DNA from: Hydractinia symbiolongicarpus
Taxonomy: Eukaryota > Cnidaria > Hydrozoa > Anthoathecata > Hydractiniidae
Assembly (NCBI RefSeq): GCF_029227915.1
Contig: NC_079884.1
Location: 20,400,001-20,460,000, forward strand
DNA length: 60,000 nt
Direction of reading: 5' to 3'
In this document: piece by piece, positions 1 through 13,700 of the stretch
Numbering within the stretch: the first letter of the stretch is position 1
Layout: each line of letters begins with the position of its first letter
The notes under the pieces: generated by a model
What the model was told of the DNA's origin: nothing
Databases searched by the model: none
What the model saw: only the letters and a program-made list of their open reading frames with translations
Made by a program: the position numbers and the translations under genes

Positions 1-2490
1 CAGTTTCGTTCTAGAGCACTTGTGATTGTTATGCAAATCCGACCGTTGCTAAAAAACAGTTTTTTCCAAAGATAATAATACGTATAAGCTTGGAGTTATT
101 TGCTACGCAACGCAGATTATTTTTGCACTTGGAACGCCCACCCTTGACAGTGGATAATACGTTGCATCAATAGCCTTTTTAAACAGTTTTATAGTGAATA
201 ATGAGAAATGCATAGCAAAATATCCGTAGCTCTTCCCACAACGGAAATTCGCTCACAACAAAATTAGCCTGCTTGTTGGTTACACAGCTTTGTACGTAGA
301 CTCCTTTTACTCTGCAACAAGGTTCAAAGTAAATAGATATGCGAATGCGTGGCAGCCATGTTTAAAAAAACAGTGAAATGCTAAAAACAAATTTGCTTTC
401 ATTAAACTTGTCTTTCAAACAAGTCAATTTATACTTTTTATTAAATATTAAACGAAATATTTATTAGATAATCATTTCAACAACATTAAAACAGCGATAG
501 CGCGTGCCACGGTGTCACACACACCGGATTTGGGGGTGTCAAGTAGCAATGGTTTTATATGTGGTTAGATCGTAAGAACCATAACATGTCATTTCCGAAA
601 TTACAGTTAGGATTTCCGGATTTTTGAGAACGTATACACGGATTATCACAGAGTTTTACGTCATTATTACGCGTAAATAAACGGTTTCGAGTGTTTGTGG
701 AACCTGAGTTAAAAACTCACAGTCAGTGACAAAACTTACGCTCAATTAAAAAAATCACAGGCGAGTAAAAAAAGGGAAAAAAGATGGAAGGGAAAGAGTG
801 ATCGGTATATTTTTCTAAAAATTGTTTTAAAAGTTTCTTAAATAACTTAAATTTTTAATGTATTTTTTTTTAAATACACTAATGCTTAAATTATTGAAGT
901 GAAACCTCATTAGAAAAACATAATCAAATATATTTAAGCTTATTTTGGCCAACTTTTCAATAATTTATACTTTCCCATGAAAATATTTCTTTTGATTTCG
1001 TAAAAATATACTTTGCTTTTAAGAGCTCTTAACATCCAACGGTAACATGTCAGTTATTTAAGAAAACACACGCGATGGGCGAAGAAAAGATATAAAAACA
1101 GTTGACGGCTAAGTTGATTTCGACGATGAGTTTACGTACCCTGCGACCAAACCTGTTCCCACTGCCCGGAACTTGAAATGTTGTGCAACCTTTACTTAGT
1201 TAAATTATTTTGAATAAGAAACATGTTTTTACTGGAATAAAAAATCTGTTATTTTTTACTCCTCGTCTCTTAGAATCTCACGTATGCATGTGGCCAAGAA
1301 CTTGCATTTTGTTTAAAAATCATCGCCGGTGGAGAGCATATTCCCACATATATTATTTTTCTAGCGATTTTGAAATTCTTTACGAGCTGAGAACCACGAG
1401 GATGTCCAAAGGTGTGAAATAAATTAAGCGAGACAATAGCGACTAGAATGTGTGAATAAGCAAGCAGACCAAAGAACAGTTTTTACAATTCTCACGTTGG
1501 TGTGAAACTTGGAATTGTACAAATGACCTTTCTAACTATATAATAATAACATCAATTAGAAAAGTGTTTTGAATTCTTCCTATTTTCTTACTTTGATCAA
1601 GTTATCAAAAACTAATGTAGAAGTGAGAAAAAATATATAAAAGCGATTCTAAAGCAGAAAACGTCGACAAAAACAACCAAAGCACAGCATGTTTCTTATA
1701 AGAAGCTAGTTTATAAGAACGTTGAGGCTGGGATTTTCCAAAAATTAAAACATCCTAAGAACATACTCAACGTGAATTTCCTGATTATAAAAGCATAATA
1801 ATGTGAATCTATAATTACTAACAAACAATTATTGTCGAACATCAACCATTTTTTCCATCCTGAAACTCTTTATTAATTAATCTGACCGTCAAAAAAAGCA
1901 TTTGGAGTTAAAAAAAGCGTAAAAAAATAAATACATTAGACTGAATGTAAAAAAGGTGTATGCCAAATGCTGAAAGGTTACGGTGTCGTATGATAATTCT
2001 TTGTCTTGTATATTATGGATTTACTGCAGTCAAATGTTAGAAAGTCATAGAATCGTTTAACTTGTTAAAAATAACTTATGGTTTTTCACGATGTTTTAAT
2101 AACCTTTTTTATAAGTACACAGTCCTCTTCCACTTGATGTTGTGTTTATAGATTTAAAAATCAGCTCTAGAGCGAACAAAACAGGCAAAACAAAAAATTA
2201 TGAACCAGATGATGTCTGTTTTGAAGCAAGATGTATTTTGTATTTTTGATTGTCACACCTGTCAAAGTTTGAAAAAGCACTGAGCTTTATATTTGGCAGG
2301 CATCCCTTATGGTTCGTTGTTATGACAACATCTTAGTTAACTCGTACACGAGTCTGAACAGTTTTGAAATGATATCTTTCCTTAAAGTTATTACATAAAT
2401 CAAGTTATTATGAATTTTGTTCATTTACACATTCTTAAGAAAAAAATTACAACTAATAACAGAGCCAACGAATTAAGAAGAGTAAATTAC
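1..2490. other. Intergenic or intronic AT-rich DNA, no firm gene
   Basis: No ORF here has family motifs or convincing splice borders. One weak candidate lies on the minus strand at 1050-1189: a local rise in GC, an AG border in the phase needed by the cysteine-rich gene at 2491-3434, and an open frame of about 47 codons to a TGA. Its polypyrimidine tract is poor, so it is not called as an exon. Confidence 0.5.
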
Positions 2491-3434
2491 CTGTGTAGAA
2501 CTTGCATCGGAATTCTTCACACTTGTCGTTGCATAGACACCGTTCGTCTTTTCCACAAAATTTATCATTTTCACACAACTTTCCTGCTCTTCTAGCATTG
2601 CACTTTAATTTCTTAATAATACCAGTGTACCCTATACCATCCGCCTTGCATTGATTCTCTTCTCGAGATTTGTAATATTTTTTTTCAGTACCTACGAAAA
2701 GAAAAAGAGCAAAAATGACCAATGCGAGAGCAAACACATAAAAATAAAATTGCTAGCAACCCTCCAAATGTTCTGATAAACTGGGCTAGTGTAATACAAT
2801 AAGTTATGACGGTAAATATGATTTAATAATGTTATAACCGAGACTGGAGAAATCCACCTAAAGCCGGATAATCAGTTAAACGGAATAGCATTCAAACTCA
2901 AATGCACCCTCTTACTTAAGTACAATATATATAATGAGATTCACTGCAACTGCAAAAAGATCGTTAATTAAAGGACAAAAGATGTCATACCTAATGATTA
3001 CTAAATATTTAGCCGTTAATAATTGACTATGCGAACATGACTTTGAACAAATCACATTAAGATAATTTTCTCACTAAACCAAACTTGTTTATTCCACAAA
3101 CTTGATTATGGATGTCATAAAAAAATTTAGACGGCATATTTAATAATTCAATCAAAGATATCAAAAACGCATTTTCATGTCTGGATATTTATTCATTCGG
3201 TAAGAGTAAAAAGATCTCACAGCCTAAATATTAACACTGCTGACTTTGTCAGTAGCCTAGGAAATACCAGTGTTGTAAAATATAAGAGAAACAAGCAAAT
3301 AAATAAAAAACAAACAAATAAATAAACAAACAAACAACAAATGCATCAACACGTGACTCACCGTTCGTTAATGTCACCATCACACACAACCAAACCAACA
3401 AAAAATCCAAATAAATTATATATAATCTTGCCAT
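2491..3434 (-). CDS. Secreted cysteine-rich small protein, first two exons (partial)
   Basis: Not a recognised family. Exon 1 is 3434-3362: the first ATG starts a 24-residue hydrophobic signal peptide (MARLYIIYLDFLLVWLCVMV...) and ends one base into a codon at a strong donor, GTGAGT. Exon 2 is 2691-2491: a pyrimidine-rich tract and TAG acceptor accept that phase exactly, and it ends again in phase 1 at GTAATT. Its 66 codons are lysine-rich and carry eight cysteines, with spacings such as CENDKFCGKD and RCLCNDKC. A symmetric phase 1-1 exon is typical of shuffled extracellular domains. The product is inferred to be a secreted disulfide-rich peptide or the start of a longer extracellular protein. 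The terminal exon or exons were not found with confidence, so neither length nor function can be given. An upstream in-frame extension of exon 1 lacks an ATG, hence this start. Confidence 0.55.
3295..3345. repeat. AAAT/AAAC simple repeat
   Basis: Low-complexity run of aaat, aaac and aac units inside intron 1 of the cysteine-rich gene, just past its donor site. Confidence 0.8.
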
Positions 3435-3499
3435 AGTGAATTCTTCTACTGTATAATAAATTTTCAATGTCTACTTTGAACTTAGTTATTCTTCTTTTT

Positions 3500-6200
3500 A
3501 CCATAATATCTTTCCGAATTTCATTTCCTTTTTTTGTATGTATATATATATATAGCTATACTAAATAGAAAGATAGGATGTACAGTATAACTTAGAGCCA
3601 CCACCTATAGGTAAATATTTTTGTGCAAATATTCGATCTTGTGTGCACATAGATGTACACATCTGAATCGATATTTAGAAAACATTTTTAAATCTACTTT
3701 TTATCATATTGTCTATAAATAGGTTAAACAACTCAATCGATGTTTATAAAAAATTTAGTAAAGCAATTTCAAGAAGAGATATAAAAAATTAATCCGACCG
3801 GGGTCGCGTTACATTTACAGTATTTATATCCCAATGTCACTCAAATTGCTTGTCAAAACCAAACAAAAAAATTTCCATAATTGCCACAAACCAATTTCGG
3901 GATGTATTTTCTTATATGTGTGTTTTTCTTTGATGTAACCCCAGACTGTGTCACGCATTGTATACATCCAATACATTATGTCCAATATCATCGTTTACTT
4001 TTGTTGAACAAATTAAAACAACAAATCCTACAGATTAATTTTTTCTTGTGACGAACTTTTTGTAAGAAAGAATAATCTTTGATTGACTTCGAATTACAAT
4101 AGTGCAAGCGAGCAAAGTATGGTTAGAAGATATTACACAATGCTTTGCGACTTTTTCCTAACAAAACTACACAAAAGTTATTTCTTTTAACCAATCACAA
4201 CGAGTTATTCTAATGTCTTTACCGCGCAGGTGCAGTTTCTTGCAAACTTCACCCGTTCTTCATTGATTTTTTGTATATATTACAATTATTGTTATATTAC
4301 TGATAATTGTAAAGAAGTTTATAATAGGAATATAAGAAAAATAAACAAATATCTCTTTCCTGATTTTTTCTTTCTTTTACTTTGCGTATAATTTCTTTAA
4401 CTTCAAGCTATAATACATTTATAATATATACTTATAAATATAAATTTCTATTTTTTTATAAATATATTTATATCGTATTGATAATGTTAAAATTCATTGT
4501 TCTTTTTCATTATGCTTTATATTTTTTAACTTATAAAAATACCATTACTTTATATTCTTCTATCTTAAAAATAAAAGATTTATTGTTCAAATTTTACTGT
4601 CTTAGATTTACCTTTCTTTCACACAGTGAGTTAAGAAATCTAATTGGTAACTCTGCAAACAAATTCGATCTGATTTTATAGATGCGATTGTGTAAGATGG
4701 GAGAGTATGAATAAAAAAGTCGCGTGGTTCAGGCTTATGATTAATTAAACAGGTGTTACATCCACGTGTGATGAATCAATAAACTAATTTAACTCCTATC
4801 TACTGGAAATAAAAACATTGTCTTTTTCCCTCCACGATTTATTTGTGTTCTTACTGCAAAGCTTAGTGCGCTATCTGTTTTTTTCGAATCTAAAAAAGCT
4901 CTGAGAAGGAGGCTCCTTATTACGCATTCGATTATTGTTTTAATTTCGATTCAAAGTAGAATAACAACTTCGAAGCTGATAAAATTATTTTTTTATACAG
5001 GTTAACATAAAGCGCGAGTTGTGATTGGAGTCATTATAAACCAATCAGTTTGCGCCCTCCCCTACGGGAGCTATTTATTCAGGCGATAATCACTTGTAAA
5101 CTGTTTAACTCTCCTTCTTGGACCCTCTACAGTAATTAGAATAATTAACAGCATTAAGTAAAAATTGCGTGCAGTTTTTAAGATACGCAATTAGGCCTCG
5201 CCTTCGCTCTAATTAGCCTTTAAAAGGAATTCTTTTGAAAATTAACCAGTTTTTTAATAACAAAACAAAAAGTAGTAAAAACGATTTGTAGACAATCGAA
5301 TGGATGTATTATGGTTATTGTCTAATGTTTGGATTTGATGGCTGTTTTTGACTCAAAGACGGAGCATTGTTTACGTTTTTTCAATTCAATATTTCGCACT
5401 GCACAAAGTATGTCAATATTTTATCTTTGCGCGCACTAACTTTCCTGTGTCAGCTCTACATGCAATGACGTAAAGAGTCACGTGACAGAGATTTTAGTAG
5501 CACGAGACCATGCAGCACATCACCACCGCAGCGTTCTTAAACAATAATGGGCGTTTGGTTGCTTGATTTTCTTTCACGTACGCAAAAAATTTGAAAACGC
5601 CAATACGTCACGGGTATACGGCTCCTCGATCAAAACTTTTCCGCACCAAGTCCGATTTTATAAAAAAAAAAACCATCAACAAGCTTTATACGGCCTCGAG
5701 AGATACCCGAAACCATAGGACGATTATCTTATGAAAATGGGGAAGGAGTAACCCTAATGCAACCTTGTTCCCAAGCTAGTTTGCTTCTCATAAACGTATT
5801 TCGCCTTTCTGATAGTGAAATGTTCTGGTGACTAGTTTGGTTACCAGGACGATTTGCTATATAAAAGACGAAATTTTGTAAGTGAGGAACTACAGATCCT
5901 TTAAAATTCTTTGCGTGTCATAAACGCGTTAACGTTTTTGCAAGAAGAACCGATTAAACTGATATGACTAGTCGTGTGAAAGGTAAAGTAAATAAGTAAA
6001 TACAGAAATATGTATACATAACATTTAATAGACCTGTCAGTTTGCAAGATAGTTAATTTAACTGTATGTCGTTTTAACCTTAAAAGGAAACAGAAGAATA
6101 CTATTTGATATCTCAAAATGTATAGAAAATAACAAACATATATTAAGTACAAGCATTTTGAAGTCCCACTATATATCATCATTAAGTCTGCACAAATATT
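3500..6200. other. Gene-free AT-rich stretch
   Basis: Only AT-biased chance ORFs, such as the Tyr/Ile/Phe/Leu-rich frame around 4382-4681. No family motif, signal peptide or splice-consistent exon was seen. It may hold the promoter of the minus-strand cysteine-rich gene, but no element can be assigned. Confidence 0.5.
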
Positions 6201-6202
6201 AG

Positions 6203-6375
6203 CAATCTCATAAAGTATAAGCATTGCTGAATCTCACAAAGTATAAGCATCACTAAATCTCACAAAGTATAAGCATCACTAAATCTCACTAAGTATAAGC
6301 ATCACTAAATCTCACTAAGTATCATTATTACGCCTACACAAAGTATAAGCATCGCTGCATCTCAGACCGTATAGG
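6203..6375. repeat. 26-bp minisatellite, about 5-6 copies
   Basis: Tandem units close to ctcacaaagtataagcatca followed by ctaaat. The central copies are nearly identical, and the last ones are degenerate and partly interrupted. Confidence 0.85.
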
Positions 6376-6920
6376 TATCGCTGCATTTTAAAAACCTCCT
6401 TGAATGTACTGACCTGCGTGCATTTTATGCGTCACAACTAGCTGATATTATGCTGATATCAGCAATCTTTGACATCGTAGTTATGATAACACCTAGAATC
6501 AAAACAATAATTAATATGTTCTGTTTGGAAATTAGCCGAAATAGATAGCAATCAAGGAAAAATGTCGGAACTATGTCCTGACAAATATTGCTGCATGTTA
6601 ACTACTTGTCCATTAAACGAGAATTCCAAAATGATATTTTGTTATGACGAAATTTATTAGAAAACTAATTTGCTATTACCAGAGCAATGTCCATTCTAAA
6701 GTCTAAAAAAATAAGAACTATACAAATAAAAATAATAGGAGCTTTTTGTACGTAAATATTATTGCAATGAACTGGTTATTTTTCATCATTATCTCCAATG
6801 TAGTACAGATAAACCCGTCTTTCCTCTATAGAAAAATAGAAACAATTAATAGCGTAAGCCCTTCAAAAGTTATTTGAGGTGATTAAATATACACCCGCCC
6901 CTCCTCCTCCCTCATCACCC

Positions 6921-6963
6921 AGGACATTTATACTGGACCAAATAGGTCCAGTATAAATGTCCT
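6921..6963. repeat. Perfect 19-bp inverted repeat with 5-nt loop
   Basis: The arms aggacatttatactggacc and ggtccagtataaatgtcct are exact reverse complements around the loop aaata. No coding sequence surrounds it. It could be a miniature foldback element or a structured RNA, and the sequence does not decide which. Confidence 0.9.
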
Positions 6964-9900
6964 TAATATAATAAGGCCCGCAATGTTGCAAAAGTAGAAA
7001 TAATGTCGCCTGCATCGTTAAGCGACAAAAAAAACAATTTACCCGCTTTGAGACCCTTAAAACAGAGTTATATTTATTTCAAATTATGTATTCGAACTGA
7101 TCACAAAAAATAAAGTTTATGTTCAATGTTTTATGTTATATTTATGATTTTTATATTTATAGCGTACAGTGTTTTAAACTTCTCTTTATATTTTACACCA
7201 TAATGTATTTCAATATTTAGTTAAATATAGCATGTTTAGGAACGGTAATTATGATAGATTGGGAAGAACATTTATGTGTTGACGCAAAAAGATAACTAAG
7301 GCGATGCATTTAGAAAGACTTCCAATACGAAGAAAATTTATATTTATGTACTTTATTTGTTCATATGAGTTTCTTGTAATAATGTTAGGAGGACGTTTGT
7401 TTCTGTTCTTTAGAACAAAAAGCACTGAAGTAGCAAAGAAGATTGAGCAGACCGGAACATCGTGATCACGTTCTATACGTAAGCTGCAATAAATGTTAAG
7501 GAAATCTGGTTTAAGGATATATGACATACCATTTCCAGAAAGATTAGTCCTATAATTCCTTGATAATTTTAAAATTCCACTTGTCAATCAAACCTTGCCC
7601 CCAATTGAGAGATTACCTAATTTGTGTTAATATCTCAGATGTTGAGAGAAAAACATGATTTCTGTATATTGTACGTAATTGTTTCTTGAACTTTTAAAGA
7701 GTTTTACTCATTTGATTTGTTGGGTGAGAAGGACGCGCAAGGGCTACGAGTAAAAAGTCATGGGAATTAAACATCTACCAAATTAACTGCATGGTAAACT
7801 TCCCTCTTTGGTAATATTTACTTTCCTACTGATCTTGCCATTAACTAAAACAAACTCCTTTTTCCATGGACCTATTTTTATAAAAATTACAAACTTTTTC
7901 CAAAAACAATTAGCGTGCAAATTAACTATTTTAGAAAAGGTATATCGATAAACAATGTCACTGTAGTAGATGGCCGTGAGGAGTTGTTGGAGGGAATAAC
8001 CTAAACAGCATCTACTTCACCCGTCTAATTCTAACCCCTTTCTCTTTCAAAGAATAGTTAGACTTTTTTATGATTAGCTACGGTGTGTTAGTTACAACAA
8101 GAGGGATACATGCGCTACTTCTACATCGGATACAACCTGACACTGAGCCTTTGGTTAGTACTTTGCTGGCGTTATTTTCAAATCTTTTAGATTTAGCATA
8201 GCAGATGTTTTTACACCGCGCTGCAAACACCATTTAAGTGAATTTTAAGTTAGTGAAAAAACATTTCTTAAAAAACAAAAGTTTGAGAAAAAGTCAGTCA
8301 GGGGATTTTTGTAAATAAAACACGTGATTTGGCTTTTCACTGTTTCGTTCTTATTTCTATGTAGCGTACAAATATTTACTTCGGTTGTCATAGAAACATG
8401 ATGTAACAGGGCAAATAATCAAATCAAATGTACCAACCGTTCCATGTAAGTTATCACGAATCAACATATTTGCAATAATCACCCAATATACAACACGTCA
8501 ATCACATCGATTTATCGCAGCATCCACTAAATTGATTGGCCCATTAAATACCCAATGTGTCTCTCTTCTTCTGAAATTACCAGTTTTCGTTCTTTCAGCA
8601 GTTTTAAAAGAGCGGCATAGCAGTTCGGTTTACTAAACACTTTTTAAGAATAATTCACATTTCTCCTTGTTATATGTTTTGTGTATGCAATGTATGTTTT
8701 ATGCGCTTGTCATCTTGATTTTTCTTATCGCAGCTAATATATTGTTCACATTTTAACACTAAGCTGAAAATTGTTATCAATAATCAGTTGGAAATAGGCG
8801 TAATACGGTCATACTAGCAGCTATAGAATTCGGCTTACGAGACTTAAAATAAACTTTTCCCAACATGATTTGAACATCACTATCAAAAAAACAAAACAAG
8901 ACACATTTGACAGAAGAGTTAATCAACATATTTAAACATTTTACACTCACTTGTTGTTTTGGATTATGTCAAAAAGTTCTGTTTTACAAAGTCTACATTT
9001 TCGTCATCTTTTTTTTAAAGATGTTAAATGATTGCTGTATAATTAATTAATTGGCTCAACTTGATTTTTAATTATAATCCGTATTGAAAAAGATGCCGAT
9101 AGACTATAGCAGCGGATCTGTTGTCACGCTTCCTCGTAAATTTATTTCTCAAGCTAGCTTCATACACGTTTTTTCAAGTGCGTTGCTGCATTGCAGAGGA
9201 GCCAAAGTGACACGTGCATATCTCTTTTCCATCACCCGTTCTTTTGGCAAGATTGCATTTTTTTACCACAAATTTTTTATGGAAAGGGTGTAGTACGTTT
9301 CTAGCTTTTATTTCGATACTAATTTGATTGGCTCTAAAATTAATTTTTTTTCTATTTAGCGGTAGTTGATAATGCTGATGATAATGTTGATATCATCATT
9401 ATCAACAACAAAAATGATTTGTTTAAATTTCTTTCCGGTTTTATCTCAGTTTGAATTGTTTGTTTGCACATCTCTGGTTTTTAATTTAGTTGCTGCTCTT
9501 TGAGTGTTTTTTCAAAACCGTTTCCAGGAAAAAACTGAGGACTACCCTAGTAGCTACATTTATTTTACAATATTATGTTAAATTCAACTTCCAGAGCGAA
9601 TCGGAAAATGAAGATTTCTAACTAGTTAATAAAATTTTCTGTTTCAACCTGTTCAGATTAACCTAAAAGCTATAAAAGCTGGTTTTGTAAAGGATATGGA
9701 CATAGGACTTAGGCTATGTTATCTCAAAATCTAAACCTATACTAAGATTTGTTGACGTCTGGATTGTTTTGTAATGGAGGCATGACTGAAGCATTTTTAA
9801 CACTCTTACGCTGTCCTGCACTTGTGCAAAAGATAAGCTTCGGCAGTTTTCCAACAGTGGAGCATGGACAAAGTGATTCTGTTTGCCATTTCGGTAAAGA

Positions 9901-10330
9901 GCCTAAATATTGAAATTAGTGATTAAAGTGCGATGTTTGGTCCTCAAAAAAATCGACCAATGTTTCATAAATGGCTAGAGGCATTGATGTTATAGGATAG
10001 AGCTTTTTTTGAAATTTGCTTTTTATCTTAAAAATGTCGCGTTCTGTAATGCATACAGCCACTAATAGCCAACAATAAAAATAAGACCAGATAAAGCAGA
10101 ACCTAAAGTTATAAAAGGAATAGTGGTTGGCATTAGCTCATATTCCGATTAGAGCAACCATATGACAGAGAATTCTACAAACAACCACATAGAAAGAAGC
10201 TGGATAAATAAAATTTCTTTTAACAATTGTGAAGTTGTCAGTTCTTATAATTTCTCGGAACAGTTCCTATTAAAGTACTTAAAACAGAGAGAATTTTTAT
10301 GATGGGAGAAGAGAGTGAAGAAAGATCTAT
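6964..10330. other. Gene-free stretch
   Basis: No supported exon. A short imperfect inverted repeat built from gttgataatg/cattatcaac lies near 9365-9408. The ORFs around 7249-7587 and 9084-9293 show no domain or splice support. Confidence 0.5.
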
Positions 10331-10332
10331 GA

Positions 10333-10655
10333 TTTATTTATTCATTAATTTTGATATCGTTTACCCAGGAAAGCTTCCTCAGTTCCCTTCAATACTGCTA
10401 TCAACGAGGTTCCTGTATTCCTAGGTTCCTTACTAGTGCATTTAAAGCACTCATTTGACCTACGAAAGTCATTCAAGCACAGCAATCGCTCAGCTATACA
10501 ACCGCCTAAGATATCAACCCTATTCTCATGCTGAACTCTAAGAAGAAAAAATTCACACATTTATAGTCTTCAGCATAACTTGACCAAGGTTTGAAACCAA
10601 GACCTCCCGAACTGGAAGCGAACGCTCTACCCTGGTAGAGCCAGAGCAATATTCA
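10333..10655 (-). mobile_element. tRNA-derived SINE-like element
   Basis: Read on the minus strand, 10,640-10,570 resembles a tRNA. It has a D-arm-like GCTC...GGTAGAGC, an anticodon-arm-sized hairpin region, and a B-box/T-arm-like GGTTTCAAACC. About 230 bp of unrelated body follows and ends in an A/T-rich tail, aattaatgaataaataaat. That order (tRNA head, body, simple tail) is the layout of a SINE transcribed by RNA polymerase III. The acceptor stem is not clean, so this is a decayed head rather than a working tRNA. No target-site duplication was identified. Confidence 0.5.
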
Positions 10656-10726
10656 AGACATGAACAAGTTGTAGCGTTATAAATCAAAAGTACATTTTTA
10701 GGCAATAGAAAGCGCCGTATTAGGAA

Positions 10727-10746
10727 GAGAGAGAGAGAGAGAGAGA
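10727..10746. repeat. (GA)n microsatellite
   Basis: About ten GA dinucleotides in a row. Confidence 0.9.
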
Positions 10747-10749
10747 TCG

Positions 10750-13700
10750 ACCTTCGTCGCAGCAGATTGTGTAGTTTGGATTTGATTAATATTCCAAGAG
10801 AAGTTGTCGTGAAAGAAAGGCCGAGCAGTCGAGTTTATGTAAATACAGTTTTGCTACAGATGGACAGATGAAAGGAAAGATCTTCTGAAGCGGTACAAGC
10901 TTTATTTTTAAAGCATTGAATGACACTAACCCCCACTCAACAACGAGGCAAAGATTAAAAAGTATCGTTTCTCTTTTCCTAGTAAAAGTAGATTGTAGGA
11001 CCATCTGAAAATATATGACAGGTTTGCTAAGAATATTATAAGAAATATTATTAATGAAAATTAACAAAAAATAGGGCTAAGAGCAGAACTTGTGGTACAC
11101 TAAACGTAATTGAACACCAGTTCAAATAATTACCATCAAGAACTACCTTGATTTTCCTATCAGATAAGAAAGTCTTGATGAGATTCAACTCTCCACCAGC
11201 AATACAATAGGACTTCACAAATTATAAAATATGTAAACAAAAATAGTAAAATAAAAAGTAGATTTTATTTACCTTATTCGGACAAAATTTAGCGTGGAAT
11301 AAAGTTTGAAGAGAATTTGCTAAAACTTTAGTTATGCCAGATTAAAGCCACCATGGTTGCGCAAGTTCATTACCACAATATATCCCCGTAAATATTACCT
11401 CCACAAAAGTACATTTTGTTAAAATGGAGATGTGTTGATGCAGATAATTCAGGTTGGTGTATTTTGCTCCGATAAATTATTCAAAACAGACCTTTGTGAG
11501 CAGTACCACATCCCACCCCCGCAAAAAATAAAATAAATAAATAAATAAACAAATAATAATAATATCATAAAGACAACAAGGAATTATTGAAAATATTCCT
11601 AAAAAAATGTCACTTACGCTCAGCCTTCCAAAATTATATGTATGAAAAACAAAAATTACTTTATGGTTGCTACGCTTTTGTACTAACCTTTACTGTTATT
11701 AGATTTGTTAATTTTATCATTAATTCCTAACATATTTAGCCAATTTTGATATACCGCCATTTAACTCAAAATATTTTTTGCCATAATTATGCAATACAAG
11801 TTATAATTATTTATTTTTTTTCATCGCATCGTGTTTCTTATTATGTGCATTCTCTTTTTTGTGAAATAAATTGCCATGTAGTGGAAAATTCATCAAGTGG
11901 ATATTCCCAGAAGCAAAATGCTCGTATTTGCTTTTTTTAAAACACTGCTCTAGCAAATAAATTTAAACGATCAGGGTAGAGCATAGTAATATCAAAACGA
12001 TTTGCTGCGGTGAATGTCTTAATGGCGGTATGAAAGAAGACACTTGGTATACATTGTTGGTTTGGACACTAGAGGTTTGCAGCTCTTTCTGTTTCAAAAG
12101 AATAACACGTTTAAACGAAAATTGATTTTGAATAGTTTACTCACGCAAAAGTAATTTAAAAACGATACTATAACAAAAACTGCCGAACATTGTTCAAAAA
12201 TTATTTTTTCTTAATTAAGGTTTCTTATACAAAAGCATTGTGCGAAACGAGTTTAGGGCAAACTTGAAACGAAATGTGCGAAACGAATTTAGGGCAAACT
12301 TGAAATTAAGATCTACCATCAAGCTCAAAGCTATTTACGAGCAAGTGTAAAAATTCGTTTTCAAGCCAGAGTTATTACTTTTTCGATTTTTCATTCTCAA
12401 TCCAGGAATTCCTTGGAGCACGAGGTATGATTCTCCTTTTTAAAGTATACACTTTTTTTTCTAAGAAGCATGTTTATAAGAAACCTACATGTAGAATCTT
12501 CAAAAATTAAGAAACTTTTACTTCTACATATGTCTATTTCTGAAATAAGAAACTTGTTTTTAACTAATTCTTACAATTAATTAAAGAAGATCTTACAATC
12601 ATCACTAGGGTGAGACTTTGAAACGAAAAATGCTTTATTTTTTTATTTTAAAACCAACTAGTCCAAAACTTAAAAAACTTTTAGAACTAGCTATTTATTT
12701 GATATAAAACCCTTATTATACTGAAACTAAATAAGAAACTTTTGGAAATATGGAATTTCAGCCTACATATAAGAAACTTTTAGAACTAGGCCCTTCGCCA
12801 GGTTTCTTTAAAAAAAAGCGTGTATATTTTTGGCGGGAAAATTGATGTAGAAAAGTTGCTTTTAATTAATGTTTTATTATGCAAGTAGTGTGAATTAAAG
12901 TTATAGTAAATATACTTTAAATATGGGTCCTACGTTCCATTGTCTTGGCCCTGGATTCATAGCTATAAGTACTGCGGAGGAGATTCTCTCTCAATCCATT
13001 TCTTGAAAACTGAAGAAAAAGAAAGATCCACAGCAGCTGCTCGAGACATTCAACTGTTGGAAAAGATGTATTTTTATTCAGAAGATACGCGAAGATTTTT
13101 CTATGGGTGGGTAATATTTTGAAAAGTCTAAATCTTACTTTGTTTTTTATATTTTTGTGTCAGGAAAATTAGCTAGCTAGAGCCATAACTTCATGATTTC
13201 ACAATCTTGCTTAAAATCGCTTTCACTTTCGAAATCAAAATATTGCTTGGATGTAACAAACATAAAAATAAGAAACAGCAGTGACTGCAAGCAGACATAT
13301 TTTTATCCCACAATATAACTAATATAAACCACTTTTTGTGTGTGATGTGTTTTGATTTTGTAGTGAGAACAAAATAAATATGCACACTCGTCCCTGTAGT
13401 AAACATTGCTTGCAGGATGTAATTCATAGATGGAAAATTAAAATGATGCTTTTGCATAATAGGTTGAGGATAAGTAACTTCTATCAGCCTGCAGATTTTT
13501 CTGTGAAAAGAGTCAAAGTTGTTGTTCAGCAAATAAACTATTTTCAAAATTTGTGAACTTTGGATTTTTTTTTTAAAGTTTTTTTTTGAAAGACGATTAA
13601 CAATAAATTTTCCCTACCTGCTATATACTTATATAATAGATATGCGAATTTTATTATCAGCAGTCTTTATTTCATGTCACCTGCAGAGAAAAGCTTTTAA

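Noticed and set aside
2453-2737. Reading the minus-strand Cys-rich frame as starting with its own hydrophobic leader
   Set aside because: The apparent leader begins with GTG, not ATG, and is the translation of a polypyrimidine tract before a TAG acceptor. A true ATG signal-peptide exon at 3,434 joins in phase.
3540-3553. TA-rich run considered as a TATA box for the minus-strand gene
   Set aside because: It is a simple TA repeat about 110 bp from the start codon, and such runs are common throughout this AT-rich window.
4382-4681. 99-codon plus-strand frame rich in Ile, Phe, Leu and Tyr
   Set aside because: Composition is what AT-rich DNA gives in any open frame. There is no domain, no splice support and no codon structure.
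12940-13122. Possible upstream exon of the alpha2delta gene
   Set aside because: No in-frame ATG and no family similarity. At best a non-coding 5' exon, which cannot be shown from sequence.
13191-13547. 118-codon minus-strand frame
   Set aside because: No ATG near its start, no recognisable family, and composition like the surrounding non-coding DNA.
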